Made by a program: the position numbers and the translations under genes
Shown here: positions 8,293 to 17,181 of the stretch, piece by piece
How positions within the stretch are numbered: position 1 is the stretch's first letter
Layout of the letters: every line of letters starts with the position of its first letter
From: Geitlerinema sp. BBD 1991-9
Lineage (GTDB): Bacteria > Cyanobacteriota > Cyanobacteriia > Cyanobacteriales > Geitlerinemataceae
Assembly: GCA_001657325.1 (NCBI GenBank)
Contig: LWRO01000015.1
Location: forward strand, 1-64,000
Direction: 5' to 3'
DNA: 64,000 bases
Notes under the pieces: generated by a model
Seen by the model: only the letters and a program-made list of their open reading frames with translations
Databases searched by the model: none
What the model was told of the DNA's origin: nothing

Positions 8293-8639
8293 CTTTAATT
8301 TAAAACATTTATTTTTATTGACTCGATCGTACAGAATTCGGGATGAAAATCTTCTTTTGAGCTGCTATAATAGATTTTTTGGGTGCATCCCATTTTTGCA
8401 AGAAGCATGAGGCGTAGGGTTCGTTAGCGGGCTACAAAATTCGGCTGAAGTCGAGACGAATTAGATTGCCGCGTAATGCAATGACAACTATTTTTACATT
8501 TTTGAGATGCTATAATTGAGTTGTTTTTTGCGGCGAATTTTTCAAGTTTTCAGGTTTCACAGGGTATCTCTGAAAAAGAATTACGCAAACAAGGTTTATA
8601 TCTGCTAGATTTTGTTTAAAAATATGACATGAATTTAAT
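8293..8639. other. Intergenic region between convergent protease genes
   Basis: AT-rich, between the 3' ends of the C1 peptidase and the caspase-nSTAND gene. Two similar extended -10-like sequences occur: TGCTATAAT ending at 8371 and again ending at 8516, both on the plus strand and both preceded by GAG. After the second, an open stretch of about 38 codons (8506 to about 8620, ending LYLLDFV then stop) has protein-like composition but no start codon, and may be a gene remnant. No terminator is obvious. Confidence 0.4.
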
Positions 8640-11600
8640 TTATAAACATTCTTTAGGTGGATTTTCAAACCAATTAGGTAAGTTTTCTTTATTTGTTGTA
8701 TTTAGATATGCTTCTAAATGTTGACAGCTATATTCTAATAACCCATGTAAATCTCTTGCTTGAGGAGTTAAGTTCGTATTTATTTTCCAAAGCTTTACAG
8801 TTCGATCGTGGCTGGCAGAAGCCACCATCAAGAAATTTGAGTTTCGATCGTAAAAGGTGTCGATCGAATTTATCCAACTTTGATGGCTTCCTAATATTTG
8901 GAATTCTAAAGTATTTTCGGTATTAAAATTTTGAATCATTTTATCGACATTCCAAAGTTTTACAACTTCATCAGTGCCACTAGAAATAATAAACTTTCCA
9001 TTGGGACTGAACGCAAGTCCACCATAATTATACTCGCCAGTTTCAATTTTTCCAACTGGATTCCAGTTTTCTTCTTGCTTTTCCCAAATTTTTATCACAC
9101 CATCATAACTCGCAGAAGCTAAGCGATCTCCATCTCGGTTAAACCTGACGATAGCAACTCCATCTGGATGTCTACCAATTTCTATAGCACGGTTATTTTG
9201 ACAAAGTGAGACGATTCCTACTTCGTTGGAGTAAGCTATAACTGTTCGATCTGTTGGATGAAAATCAATACTGTTAATATCATTGGACATATTTTGAGGT
9301 GTTGAGTTTTCTTGCGACAAATTCATGGCTTCATTGCATACCTCTAAAGCTTGTTGACTACTATCGTTATTGAAACTCCATATTTTTATGATTCCATCTC
9401 TACCAGAAGCTGCAATCGCCTTGTTGTCGGGGCTAAAGCTAAGACCATAAACTGGCCCTCCACTATCAAAGGTTTCAGCTTCTACTAATTTTCGATCTTC
9501 GATCTTCCATAACTTTACCTTTCCATCTTTACCCCCTGAAGCAAGTAAAGATCCATCATCGTTAAACCGAACTTCCCAAACCATATCTGAATGAGCTTGA
9601 GGAACATTATCTAATTGCGAGCCATCTTGACTCCACAGTATGATATTTCCCTTCTCATGAGCAGTAACAATTTGACCGTTTTGAGGATGAAAACTTACAC
9701 TTTTAACTATTCCTGTTAGATCGTTTAATGTTTCAGGAAGCTCTAGCCGATTGTACTCATATATTTGTGTGATTATTGTGTTCAATGTTGTATTTACTAA
9801 TGATCTTCTATTTATAACTGTATTTTCGAGAGCGTCAAGTGCTTTTACACTGGCCATCATTGCTTCAAGTTGATTGCCCTGCTGAAGATAAATTTCGGCT
9901 GGAGAAATCCACGAGTCAGCCAAAAGCCTGTGCTGAAATTGGCTCCAAGATTCTACGAAAGCCAAAGCTGTAATGGTAAAGAGAATACTCGCTCCAATAG
10001 TCACTCTAGCGCGAGCTTTCTCTTGTTTGGCTCGTTCCGCTTCAAGTTCTGCCTTAGCCTCAGCAAGTTGTCGCAGTTCTGCTTCAGCTTTTGCTTTCTC
10101 TTCTGCCAGTCGTCGCAGTTGACGTTCCCGCTCTAACTCCGCTTCTCGATCTCGATCTCGCTTCTCTACACTTTTCTCGAAAAACTCCCGTTCCAACTCC
10201 AGCAGACGGGGATTCGTTCGTTCCACCCACTCCGTAACAGCCACCAACTTTGCCCCCGCCAGCAACGCCTCCTCTGACTTCTGATAACTGGCTTCCCATT
10301 CCCGAGCGTCAGCACTCAAACGCCGATTAAACCGCAGATTTTCTCGATCTGCCTCGATCCAACTCACCAATAACCGCCAATCGGACAGTAAGGCTTCGTG
10401 GGCAACTTCCACTTTATTTCGATCGGTCACAATTAGCCGTTGCTCTCGATCGGCCAACAGTCGAATCGTCCGCTGACACTGCTCGGTAGAGTCCGCAATT
10501 TGCCTCAAATGCTCTGGTGTAACTCGTCGGCGGGTCACTTGTCGATCCTCCCCAAGCTGCACCAACTCCAAAAACAGACGACGCACGAACTCTTTATCCG
10601 CAGGCGCTAAATTGTGATAAAGCTCGTCAGCGCGTTTTTCCAACGCACCCATAACACCGCCGATTTGCTGGTATCCCTGACACGTCAGCAAGGGTTGAGG
10701 AGAAGATACGTCGGTGATGCAGACGCGCCACAACTCAGCCAGAGCGTACTGCAACAGGGGTAACGCTCCCGCTCGATCGACTACGTCAGAGATAATTTGA
10801 CCCTCCAACCCCAATTCAAACCTTACCCCCTGTTTTTGAGCTGGCTTGACGATGGCTTGTTCCAATTCCGCTGGTGTGAGTGGCGTGACAAAATAAGTCG
10901 TCGGGGGGGTCTTGTTAATCAGAATTGCCGCCTCTTCGTAAGCCGCAATTCGATCGAGAAAATCCCCCCGAACGGCCACCACCACACGCATTTCCTGCCC
11001 TAGCTTCAATCGCTCTTCCATCACCCGACGAACGAACTGGCGGCGTTCGGCTTCGTCGTCGCAGAGGGTAAACACCTCCTCGAGTTGGTCGATAAAGAGT
11101 AAAAACGGTCGATCGAGCGATATTCCGGTTAACGCTTTCTCCAGTTCTTCTAAGGGACGAGTCCCAGGGGTAAACGTCCGTATTGGCCATTGGCTGCTCC
11201 CCGGTAAACAATTGTCGTGTAGCGCTGGAATTAATCCCGCTTTCACCAGAGAAGACTTGCCGCACCCCGAAGGACCGATGACTGCCAAAAAACGATTGCT
11301 TTGCAGTCGATCGATCGAGGCTCGAATTGCCCGTTCTCGTCCAAAAAAATAATCGGCTTGCTGTTGCTCGAAAGCCTTGAGTCCGAGATAGGGATTATTC
11401 CAATTTACCGCCGTTTCGGGAGAAGTTTCGATCGTTGGCGGTTGCAGTGGATACGCGACTAGACAGATCGATCGACCCCAACCTAACTTAATGGGTTCTT
11501 GCTGAGAACCTTTGAGTTCTCGGCTGACACAATCAAACAAGCGCTCTCCGCTAATTTCTCCGTCACTATCTGCATTGTCGGCTGATAGTCCATTCAACAA

Positions 11601-12206
11601 CGCCCCCGTAAACACGCTATGTTTGTCTTGTTGACGCGCGCGAGCGACCTGAAAGTTACGACAGGCTGTAATCAGATAGTAATCTTTTTGAGAACGAAAG
11701 GCATTAAAGCTGTGTTCTAATAGATTTCGCTCGATAAACTGACCGCTATGGCAACAGTCTAAGATGACAACTAAACTGCTCAGCTCAGAACGACTAATTA
11801 GCTCGTTTAAACCGTCTAGAGGAATGCCATACTTTTGCTCGACGATCTCTTCTCCGCGAAACTCAACTTCGCAATCTGAAGCCGCTAAGTATCCTCTTGG
11901 TTGCCCCAAGTTTTCAGACACTTTGATTCCATGTCCTGTAAAGTACAGGAGTGCCTCGCTTCTGTGAGCTTGCTCTAACAGAAGCGTCTGAACGGCTTTC
12001 CCCAGACTCGCCCCCGTTACAGGTTCGCCAATTATTTCCCGCTTCGAGGTTTCTCGATTGCGTCGGTCGGGAAAGCGCTTGACTTCGGTAAAGTTTCCAT
12101 AAGTTTCTAAGACGCGAGCGACGGCCTCTGCATCTGTCGTGGTCTTCGTCAACTTGCTGTAGTGTTGGTACTGAGAAATACCAACAACCAGTGCATAACG
12201 AGCCAT
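8640..12206 (-). CDS. Caspase-like/nSTAND NTPase/WD40 repeat giant protein
   Basis: An 1188-residue multidomain protein. Residues 1-255 are a caspase-like p20 domain with the catalytic dyad His92 (YFTGHG) and Cys152 (DCCHSG). Residues 270-650 are an nSTAND1-type P-loop NTPase beginning NPYLGLKAFEQQQADYFFGRE, with Walker A GPSGCGKS at 311-318 and Walker B FLLFIDQLEE. A charged coiled coil (about 690-765) leads to one hydrophobic segment (TIGASILFTITALAFV). From about 840 to the end are at least six WD40 repeats with KLW/KIW closings. In this architecture the WD40 part is thought to sense a ligand, the STAND module to oligomerise on NTP binding, and the peptidase to be the effector, in regulated cell death or antiphage defence. 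The WD40 part is AT-richer than the rest. The TRYPCO1 gene is divergent, 145 bases away. Confidence 0.9.
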   Translation of the reverse strand: MARYALVVGISQYQHYSKLTKTTTDAEAVARVLETYGNFTEVKRFPDRRNRETSKREIIGEPVTGASLGKAVQTLLLEQAHRSEALLYFTGHGIKVSENLGQPRGYLAASDCEVEFRGEEIVEQKYGIPLDGLNELISRSELSSLVVILDCCHSGQFIERNLLEHSFNAFRSQKDYYLITACRNFQVARARQQDKHSVFTGALLNGLSADNADSDGEISGERLFDCVSRELKGSQQEPIKLGWGRSICLVAYPLQPPTIETSPETAVNWNNPYLGLKAFEQQQADYFFGRERAIRASIDRLQSNRFLAVIGPSGCGKSSLVKAGLIPALHDNCLPGSSQWPIRTFTPGTRPLEELEKALTGISLDRPFLLFIDQLEEVFTLCDDEAERRQFVRRVMEERLKLGQEMRVVVAVRGDFLDRIAAYEEAAILINKTPPTTYFVTPLTPAELEQAIVKPAQKQGVRFELGLEGQIISDVVDRAGALPLLQYALAELWRVCITDVSSPQPLLTCQGYQQIGGVMGALEKRADELYHNLAPADKEFVRRLFLELVQLGEDRQVTRRRVTPEHLRQIADSTEQCQRTIRLLADREQRLIVTDRNKVEVAHEALLSDWRLLVSWIEADRENLRFNRRLSADAREWEASYQKSEEALLAGAKLVAVTEWVERTNPRLLELEREFFEKSVEKRDRDREAELERERQLRRLAEEKAKAEAELRQLAEAKAELEAERAKQEKARARVTIGASILFTITALAFVESWSQFQHRLLADSWISPAEIYLQQGNQLEAMMASVKALDALENTVINRRSLVNTTLNTIITQIYEYNRLELPETLNDLTGIVKSVSFHPQNGQIVTAHEKGNIILWSQDGSQLDNVPQAHSDMVWEVRFNDDGSLLASGGKDGKVKLWKIEDRKLVEAETFDSGGPVYGLSFSPDNKAIAASGRDGIIKIWSFNNDSSQQALEVCNEAMNLSQENSTPQNMSNDINSIDFHPTDRTVIAYSNEVGIVSLCQNNRAIEIGRHPDGVAIVRFNRDGDRLASASYDGVIKIWEKQEENWNPVGKIETGEYNYGGLAFSPNGKFIISSGTDEVVKLWNVDKMIQNFNTENTLEFQILGSHQSWINSIDTFYDRNSNFLMVASASHDRTVKLWKINTNLTPQARDLHGLLEYSCQHLEAYLNTTNKENLPNWFENPPKECL

Positions 12207-12351
12207 GAATTAAAGATTTTTATTGCTAAATGATAATTTTTATTTCGTTCGATCGTTTGATGGTTCGATCTACTCACTTAAAATAGCAAATTTCTGCTGG
12301 GGTTGCCTTTAATTCGCTTAAAATAGTTTTAAAACGTTACAGAGGTGAGTG
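12207..12351. promoter_or_regulatory. Divergent promoter region of caspase-nSTAND and TRYPCO1 genes
   Basis: A 145-base AT-rich spacer between divergent genes. The decamer CTTAAAATAG occurs twice (near 12279 and 12317) on the plus strand, each with an A/T-rich context that could act as a -10 region or operator. The plus-strand gene has AGAGG (12341-12345) seven bases before ATG 12352. Shared control of both genes is inferred from layout. Confidence 0.45.
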
Positions 12352-12720
12352 ATGTCAGAAGTTCAGCGTCTGTTACTCGACCTTGAAGGTGAAACCTACG
12401 AAATTTATATTGAATCTAAGGAAACGCCTCAAATGCCGACAGAGCCTGTATCTCTGGATTACCGGCAAGATGACGATGAGACTTATGCTTTAAGACCCGG
12501 AGAGGCAAGGGTCAAAATGCAGCAGGTTCGCAAAATGATTCGGGGTTACGCGATGTACGCGCTAAGTGCTTTCAAGGATTTTAGCTTGGCAACTGTCGAA
12601 GACGTGACTCTCAAATTTGGCATTAAAATGGGCGCAAAAACTGGAATTCCTTATATTACCGAAGGGACGATCGACAGTAACTTAGAAATTCAAGTCAAGT
12701 GTAAATTTCCGAACGAATAA
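12352..12720 (+). CDS. TRYPCO1 (CU044_2847-type) small protein
   Basis: A 122-residue beta-rich protein matching the CU044_2847 family, known as trypsin-co-occurring domain 1. It has an N-terminal strand pair (RLLLDLEGETYEIYIESKE), a central helix (QQVRKMIRGYAMYALSAFKD), and a C-terminal half with VTLKFGIKMGAKTGIPYITEG and EIQVKCKF. Comparative-genomic work placed this family beside proteases and STAND NTPases in predicted biological-conflict systems, where it may serve as an adaptor or regulated target. Here it is divergent from a caspase-nSTAND-WD40 gene, a fitting partner. The ATG at 12352 is preferred to the GTG one codon before because of the AGAGG spacing. The biochemical role is not known. 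Confidence 0.75.
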   Translation: MSEVQRLLLDLEGETYEIYIESKETPQMPTEPVSLDYRQDDDETYALRPGEARVKMQQVRKMIRGYAMYALSAFKDFSLATVEDVTLKFGIKMGAKTGIPYITEGTIDSNLEIQVKCKFPNE

Positions 12721-12736
12721 GCAACGTGGCTTAAAT

Positions 12737-13492
12737 TTAAATTTCGCCAGACAAGACCCGTTTCCCCGTTGGTACGGGCTGGACAGCTGCTGCATCTATG
12801 GTGACAAAAACCCCCGTTGCTTTCACGCCTTTGGGGGGAGTTTCAGGAGGCGTTAGTCGAATAAATACAGAACCTCGATCGTCAGTATTAAACTCCCCAC
12901 AAAATAAAGCTTGACCGTCCGCTAAGGCGAGCCACATCCGATAAACGCGCTCAGGAGGAAGTGGTGGTAAATCCCCCAGAGAAATCACAATTTCTTGCCA
13001 TCGACCTGGCGTAAACAACAGTGTTCCTGTACCCACTGAGTTTCCCTCACCTTCGAGTGCAATTAAGCGACTGGTCGGTTGTTGGAGAATGGCCGCAACC
13101 CGTTGCGTCTCGATCGATTGGGCGAGTTTTAATTGTCTGCGAAGCCAGATGTTCTGCACTCCTAAGACAAATGCTATAACGATCGAGATTGCAGCAACGA
13201 TCCTAGACCATAAAAAAGCGCGAGGTAAATCGATCGACGGTTCGGACGTTCGTTGTTTTTCTCGTATGACGTAAGCTTCGAGAATCGTGTCTTGTAAGCC
13301 AGAAGACGGTGCAACTTTGGGGAGTGCAGTCGGAAGCACGTTTAAGCTAACTTGTAAGGCTTTCACCTCTTGTGAAAATTCAGGGCATTGTTCCAACAAC
13401 TGCTCGACCTGGCTGAGTTCTTCCTCGCTCAGATCGCCGAGAACATAACCTGCTGCCAGCTCCTTTTCCGCCTCTGATAATAATCTGGGCAT
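12737..13492 (-). CDS. RskA-like anti-sigma factor
   Basis: A 251-residue single-pass membrane protein. The cytoplasmic N-terminus (LAAGYVLGDLSEEELSQVEQLLEQCPEF) is the anti-sigma helical domain, here without the HxxxCxxC zinc motif. A membrane helix lies near residues 95-115 (FLWSRIVAAISIVIAFVLGV). The outer part is an RskA-type beta domain (GTLLFTPGRWQEIVISLGDLPPLPP and YRMWLALADG). It holds an ECF sigma factor inactive until a signal reaches the outer domain. The upstream sigma gene ends 11 bases before this ATG, and AGGAGG lies in between, which fixes the start at 13492 and implies coupled translation. It converges with the TRYPCO1 gene. Confidence 0.87.
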   Translation of the reverse strand: MPRLLSEAEKELAAGYVLGDLSEEELSQVEQLLEQCPEFSQEVKALQVSLNVLPTALPKVAPSSGLQDTILEAYVIREKQRTSEPSIDLPRAFLWSRIVAAISIVIAFVLGVQNIWLRRQLKLAQSIETQRVAAILQQPTSRLIALEGEGNSVGTGTLLFTPGRWQEIVISLGDLPPLPPERVYRMWLALADGQALFCGEFNTDDRGSVFIRLTPPETPPKGVKATGVFVTIDAAAVQPVPTGKRVLSGEI

Positions 13493-13503
13493 CTTTTCCT
13501 CCT

Positions 13504-14070
13504 TCACCCGACTGCATCCCCCAGAATTTGCCGTAGTAACATCAGACCTTTACGGGCGTTGGTTTTAACAGTTCCTAAAGGTATCCCTAACTGCTGAGAG
13601 ATTTCACGATGACTCAGCCCTTGGTAGTAGTTCATCTCTAAAACTTGACGGTTCTTCTCAGGGAGCTGTGCGAGTGCGTCCCGCAGTGTCTCTTCCTTTT
13701 CCGAGCAGGATGCTTGCTCTAGAGGCGTTGGTGTTGATAGTTCGAGCGGTTCAAAACTTTGCAATCGTTCTAGGGTGCGTTGGCGACTATCGTTGCTTTT
13801 GAGCCGGTTCAGGGCCCGCGATCTGACCATCACACATAAGTAAGTACTGAGTGCGGCACGGTCTGGGTCGAATTTCTCGTTTTTCCAAAACGTCAAGAAT
13901 ACTTCTTGGGTTAAATCCTCCGCCTCAGTTGCATTATCGAGCATCTTAAATGCCAAGGAGTAGACCAGCCCGCAGTACCGTCCGTATAAAACCTTGAGCG
14001 CTGTTGCATCTCCAGCCCTCAACCTCCAAACTAACTCGGTATCAGGGACATCAGCAGGGATGCGAGTCAT
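13504..14070 (-). CDS. ECF-type RNA polymerase sigma factor
   Basis: A 188-residue sigma-70-family factor of the ECF group. Region 2 spans about residues 20-85 (ALKVLYGRYCGLVYSLAFKMLDNATEAEDLTQEVFLTFWKN) and region 4 about 125-180 (LAQLPEKNRQVLEMNYYQGLSHREISQQLGIPLGTVKTNARKGL). I choose the ATG at 14070 because GGAAG lies four bases upstream and the fold begins there; the frame is open to 14265 but the extra 65 residues do not look conserved. It is followed by its RskA-like anti-sigma gene, giving the usual two-gene module. Its targets cannot be read from sequence. The RTX gene, divergent on the other side, and the protease island are candidates by position only. Confidence 0.9.
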   Translation of the reverse strand: MTRIPADVPDTELVWRLRAGDATALKVLYGRYCGLVYSLAFKMLDNATEAEDLTQEVFLTFWKNEKFDPDRAALSTYLCVMVRSRALNRLKSNDSRQRTLERLQSFEPLELSTPTPLEQASCSEKEETLRDALAQLPEKNRQVLEMNYYQGLSHREISQQLGIPLGTVKTNARKGLMLLRQILGDAVG

Positions 14071-14487
14071 AAATCTTCCGTCGGAGAGTTCGCCTGTGCC
14101 CGATCGAATCCTAGCACCTTTCATTTTAAGAAGCGCTTCAGTCCGATTTCCGACTACAAGATCGAAACTCAAACGCGATCGATCGCGCTCTGGAAGCGGC
14201 ATTTCGGTATTGGGGACGTAGCATCTCGTCTCTTGAAAACCCGATCGATCTTCAAAAAAATTCAATTTTTTAAATCCAAGTTCACAGAACGCCTGTATCT
14301 AAATCGAAGCCAGTACACAAAGCTCGATCGTCGGCGATTCGAGTGGCTCGAGTGTGATTTTTTAACGGTACGAAAAGCAAAATACCAAGCCAGATCGTTT
14401 GTGTTTCTGGTTGCTTTCTCGTGCTTTCTTTCCTGCAAGTTCAGCCAATTATCTCGTTGACCAAACGCACAGATAGGAGAACTAGAG
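14071..14487. other. Divergent upstream region of ECF sigma and RTX genes
   Basis: About 415 bases. The part up to 14265 is open in the sigma frame on the minus strand but is probably not translated. An IR of A/T runs sits near 14255-14275. The plus-strand RTX gene has AGGAGAA 9-15 bases before its ATG. No clear promoter boxes were identified. An ECF autoregulatory promoter would be expected here. Confidence 0.4.
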
Positions 14488-16230
14488 ATGGATCTCATCA
14501 AACAAGTTGGAACCCGCTTTGACGACACGTTAATCGGAACTGACGGTGACGACAAGTTACTGGGCAAAAAGGGTAACGACCTTCTGTTCGGTCGTGCTGG
14601 AAACGATCGACTCAATGGAGGCGCGGGCAACGACGAACTCTTGGGAGAGGAGGGAGACGATACCCTACGCGGCGGAAAAGGCCGCGACGTCCTCGATGGT
14701 GGTTCGGGCAACGACGATCTCAAAGGGGGAGCAGGCGATGATGTCTTACTGAGCAGCGAAGGGATCGATCGACTCCTCGGGAATGCAGGAAACGACCGCT
14801 TTAAAATTGGAGTCTTTGAAGCGGGATACTTCCTCGACGGCGGCCGAGAAAATCGCGATGGCGACGAGAACGAAGCCGGGAGTGGTTTAACCGGCGATAC
14901 CCTCGATTTGTCAGAGTTGGATTTAACGAATGTCGATCGTGTTTTCGTCGATCTCGACATCGAAAATCAAGGTGCGCTGAATCCAGCTCCCCCCAGCCAA
15001 AATGGAATTTTACGCATCGATCGTGGGGGAATCGAGATCGAGATCGAAGTCGATAACGTAGAAAACATCATTGGTTCTTCTTTCGGCGAAACGCTATTCG
15101 GCAATCAGGAAAACAACGTGATTCTCGGCGGTGCGGGAGACGATCGAATTCATCCCTTTGGGGGTGTCGATTTTGTCGATGGCGGCGACGGCATCGATAC
15201 GTTCTTGCTCAATGCTGCACCTCAAGGAGTCTCGATCGATTTCGAGCGTGGCACGGCTGGCCCCAACACCTTCGTCAACTTTGAGAACGCCAATGGTAGC
15301 GCAGTGGGCGACGATGCCATTTTGGGCGATGCGAACGTCAACGTGCTAAACGGTCTCGGTGGCAACGACGAACTCAACGGCCGCGGTGGTGGAGACACCC
15401 TTGAAGGGGGGACAGGCTTCGATCGATTTGTTTTCGATGGCGATCCCTTTGATGGTATTGACGTCTCGGCCCCGGGACGGCAGATCGTCGGCAACGAAGA
15501 CTTTATCGTCGATTTCTCGCTTGCAGACGATCGAATTGTCCTCAACTCAGAGGATTTCGAGGTTTCAGGGGAATTGTCGTTCTTCAACGGCCTTGCCGAA
15601 GACTTACCCAGCGGTGGCGTCAACCTCATCGTTCTACAAAACAGCGACAACGATGACAATCCAGACACTCCCTTCCTCGCTGGTACGGCTGCTAACCTCA
15701 TCGCCGAACGAGTTGACGAGGCGGGTGCAGGCTTCTTCGTCTACTTCAACTCGAATCTCGGTTTAAACCGGCTCGTCTATTCGACCGATCTCAGCGATGC
15801 CAGCGCCGATCTAAAAATTGTCGCTCGCCTGACCAATTTAGAAGGAGAAGACGCGATCGATGCTTTGTCCGCGTTCGAGCGCGATAACTTTGCCTTCATT
15901 GGCGACAACGTCGACGAATTCGGTATCGGTGAGGATAGCGATCGAGAGGTGAGTGAAACGGAAGACAATCTCGGTCGATCTCTGACCGCTTCTTCGACCC
16001 ATAACCTCGATCGACTGACCGAAAGCGGAAGCAGCAATGTCAGCTTGGAACCCACAATCGAAGTGTTAGCAACCTTTGGCTCTCCAGCTTCGGGTTGGTT
16101 GGCTGAAGTCTACGAAAAAGCGAACGCTTCGGATGGGTTGGATGCTGAAACATCGCTCGTCCTCGCCGATGGCTTCACAAATCTAGATGCTTTTGTCATG
16201 GAAGACTTAATGTCTGGACTCGGCGTTTAA
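14488..16230 (+). CDS. RTX (hemolysin-type calcium-binding repeat) protein
   Basis: A 580-residue acidic protein. Residues 10-115 contain about nine glycine-rich nonapeptides of the GGxGxDxLx type (for example GKKGNDLLFGRAGNDRLNG), which fold into a calcium-binding beta-roll. More copies appear near 210-240 and 285-310. The central and C-terminal parts are beta-rich, with a calcium-dependent adhesin flavour. There is no N-terminal signal peptide, as usual for type I secretion where the signal is at the C-terminus. No type I exporter is in the window. A hairpin at 16253-16273 follows. Likely an extracellular or surface protein; activity (adhesin, lytic or structural) cannot be assigned. Confidence 0.87.
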   Translation: MDLIKQVGTRFDDTLIGTDGDDKLLGKKGNDLLFGRAGNDRLNGGAGNDELLGEEGDDTLRGGKGRDVLDGGSGNDDLKGGAGDDVLLSSEGIDRLLGNAGNDRFKIGVFEAGYFLDGGRENRDGDENEAGSGLTGDTLDLSELDLTNVDRVFVDLDIENQGALNPAPPSQNGILRIDRGGIEIEIEVDNVENIIGSSFGETLFGNQENNVILGGAGDDRIHPFGGVDFVDGGDGIDTFLLNAAPQGVSIDFERGTAGPNTFVNFENANGSAVGDDAILGDANVNVLNGLGGNDELNGRGGGDTLEGGTGFDRFVFDGDPFDGIDVSAPGRQIVGNEDFIVDFSLADDRIVLNSEDFEVSGELSFFNGLAEDLPSGGVNLIVLQNSDNDDNPDTPFLAGTAANLIAERVDEAGAGFFVYFNSNLGLNRLVYSTDLSDASADLKIVARLTNLEGEDAIDALSAFERDNFAFIGDNVDEFGIGEDSDREVSETEDNLGRSLTASSTHNLDRLTESGSSNVSLEPTIEVLATFGSPASGWLAEVYEKANASDGLDAETSLVLADGFTNLDAFVMEDLMSGLGV

Positions 16231-16252
16231 GTCGTATTGGGATGACTGAATC

Positions 16253-16273
16253 GGGGTGAGCCAAGCTCGCCCC
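16253..16273. terminator. Hairpin between convergent RTX and LapA-domain genes
   Basis: GGGGTGAGC pairs with GCTCGCCCC through a three-base loop, with one G-U pair. It sits between convergent genes and could stop transcription from both sides. The T tract downstream is poor, so its strength is uncertain. Confidence 0.5.
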
Positions 16274-16329
16274 ATCCTTTCGTCACACTCGACTTGGCCA
16301 AGAACGAATCGGTGTTTTAGATTTAGAAA

Positions 16330-17181
16330 TTACCAATCGCGATCTCGATTTCGGGGAGGATGTCTCCAATCGTCTCGGTCGGAAGGATTTCGATCTCGGC
16401 GACGATCGTCGATCGGTGGCTGCTCCTCGAATTCGTCCTCGTCAGGCGCTTCGATCTCCCAGGCTTCATCCTCGATCGTCGGTTCGACCTCTTTTTCGAC
16501 ATCTTTAATGTCCAAATCTTCGATCCCGATCGCGGTTTCTGGCGGGGGGGGTTCCTCGATGGGGGGCTGAGAATTGGGGGGTTTGTCGGCAGTTTGATAA
16601 CTGTAGGAATACACAGTCCCCTCACGATACGATTCGACGGGTTTCTGTTCGATTTCGTAGGTACGTCCGGTGTAATCGGAGGGAGCCGGTTCTTCAGCCT
16701 CGTACTCGTCGTATTCTTCCTCGTCCCACTCTTCCTCGTCGTCCCAAATTTCGGGGTCTGCCTGGTATGCTACGGTGGTCTCGATTTCCTCGACAGGAGG
16801 ACGGCGATGGCGAGGCGGTCGCCTCGGTTCGTCCTCGATCTCGTGAAATTCGTGAAGTTCGTCTCCCGTCTCGACCCAATTTCGATCGATCTCAGATTGG
16901 TTTAGGGCCGTACCACCTCGCTCCCTCGGTCGATCGACTTTCCGTTGTTCGCTGTCGAGTTGTCCCCACTGAAATAATCGATCGAACACCCAAGCCGTTA
17001 TCGCACCGGCCAAACCGGCCCCTGCCACCCACAGGCCCAACGGTAACGAGAGCGAAGTCGTTCCGAAAAAACGCAAGGCGATCGAGGGTGTTCCGTTCTG
17101 CACGACGAACACGGTTAGCAAGGCGATCGCCACCAACAACCCGACCGGAATATTAGATCGGACTTTAGAGTTTCGCTGCAT
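16330..17181 (-). CDS. LapA-domain membrane protein with long acidic tail
   Basis: A 283-residue protein. Two hydrophobic helices near residues 11-30 and 42-65 (VGLLVAIALLTVFVVQNG and LPLGLWVAGAGLAGAITAWVF) match the LapA/DUF1049 domain, which in other bacteria helps assemble lipopolysaccharide. From about residue 80 onward the chain is low-complexity and rich in Glu, Asp, Arg and Pro, probably disordered. The start codon overlaps the end of ubiX by 17 bases, so the two are co-translated. Membrane location is firm; the role of the tail is unknown. Confidence 0.75.
   Translation of the reverse strand: MQRNSKVRSNIPVGLLVAIALLTVFVVQNGTPSIALRFFGTTSLSLPLGLWVAGAGLAGAITAWVFDRLFQWGQLDSEQRKVDRPRERGGTALNQSEIDRNWVETGDELHEFHEIEDEPRRPPRHRRPPVEEIETTVAYQADPEIWDDEEEWDEEEYDEYEAEEPAPSDYTGRTYEIEQKPVESYREGTVYSYSYQTADKPPNSQPPIEEPPPPETAIGIEDLDIKDVEKEVEPTIEDEAWEIEAPDEDEFEEQPPIDDRRRDRNPSDRDDWRHPPRNRDRDW

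Noticed and set aside
14262-14960. Minus-strand 232-codon frame rich in Ser, Pro and Arg opposite the RTX gene
   Set aside because: Shadow of the RTX repeats: Gly/Asp codons read in reverse give Ser/Pro. No independent start signal.
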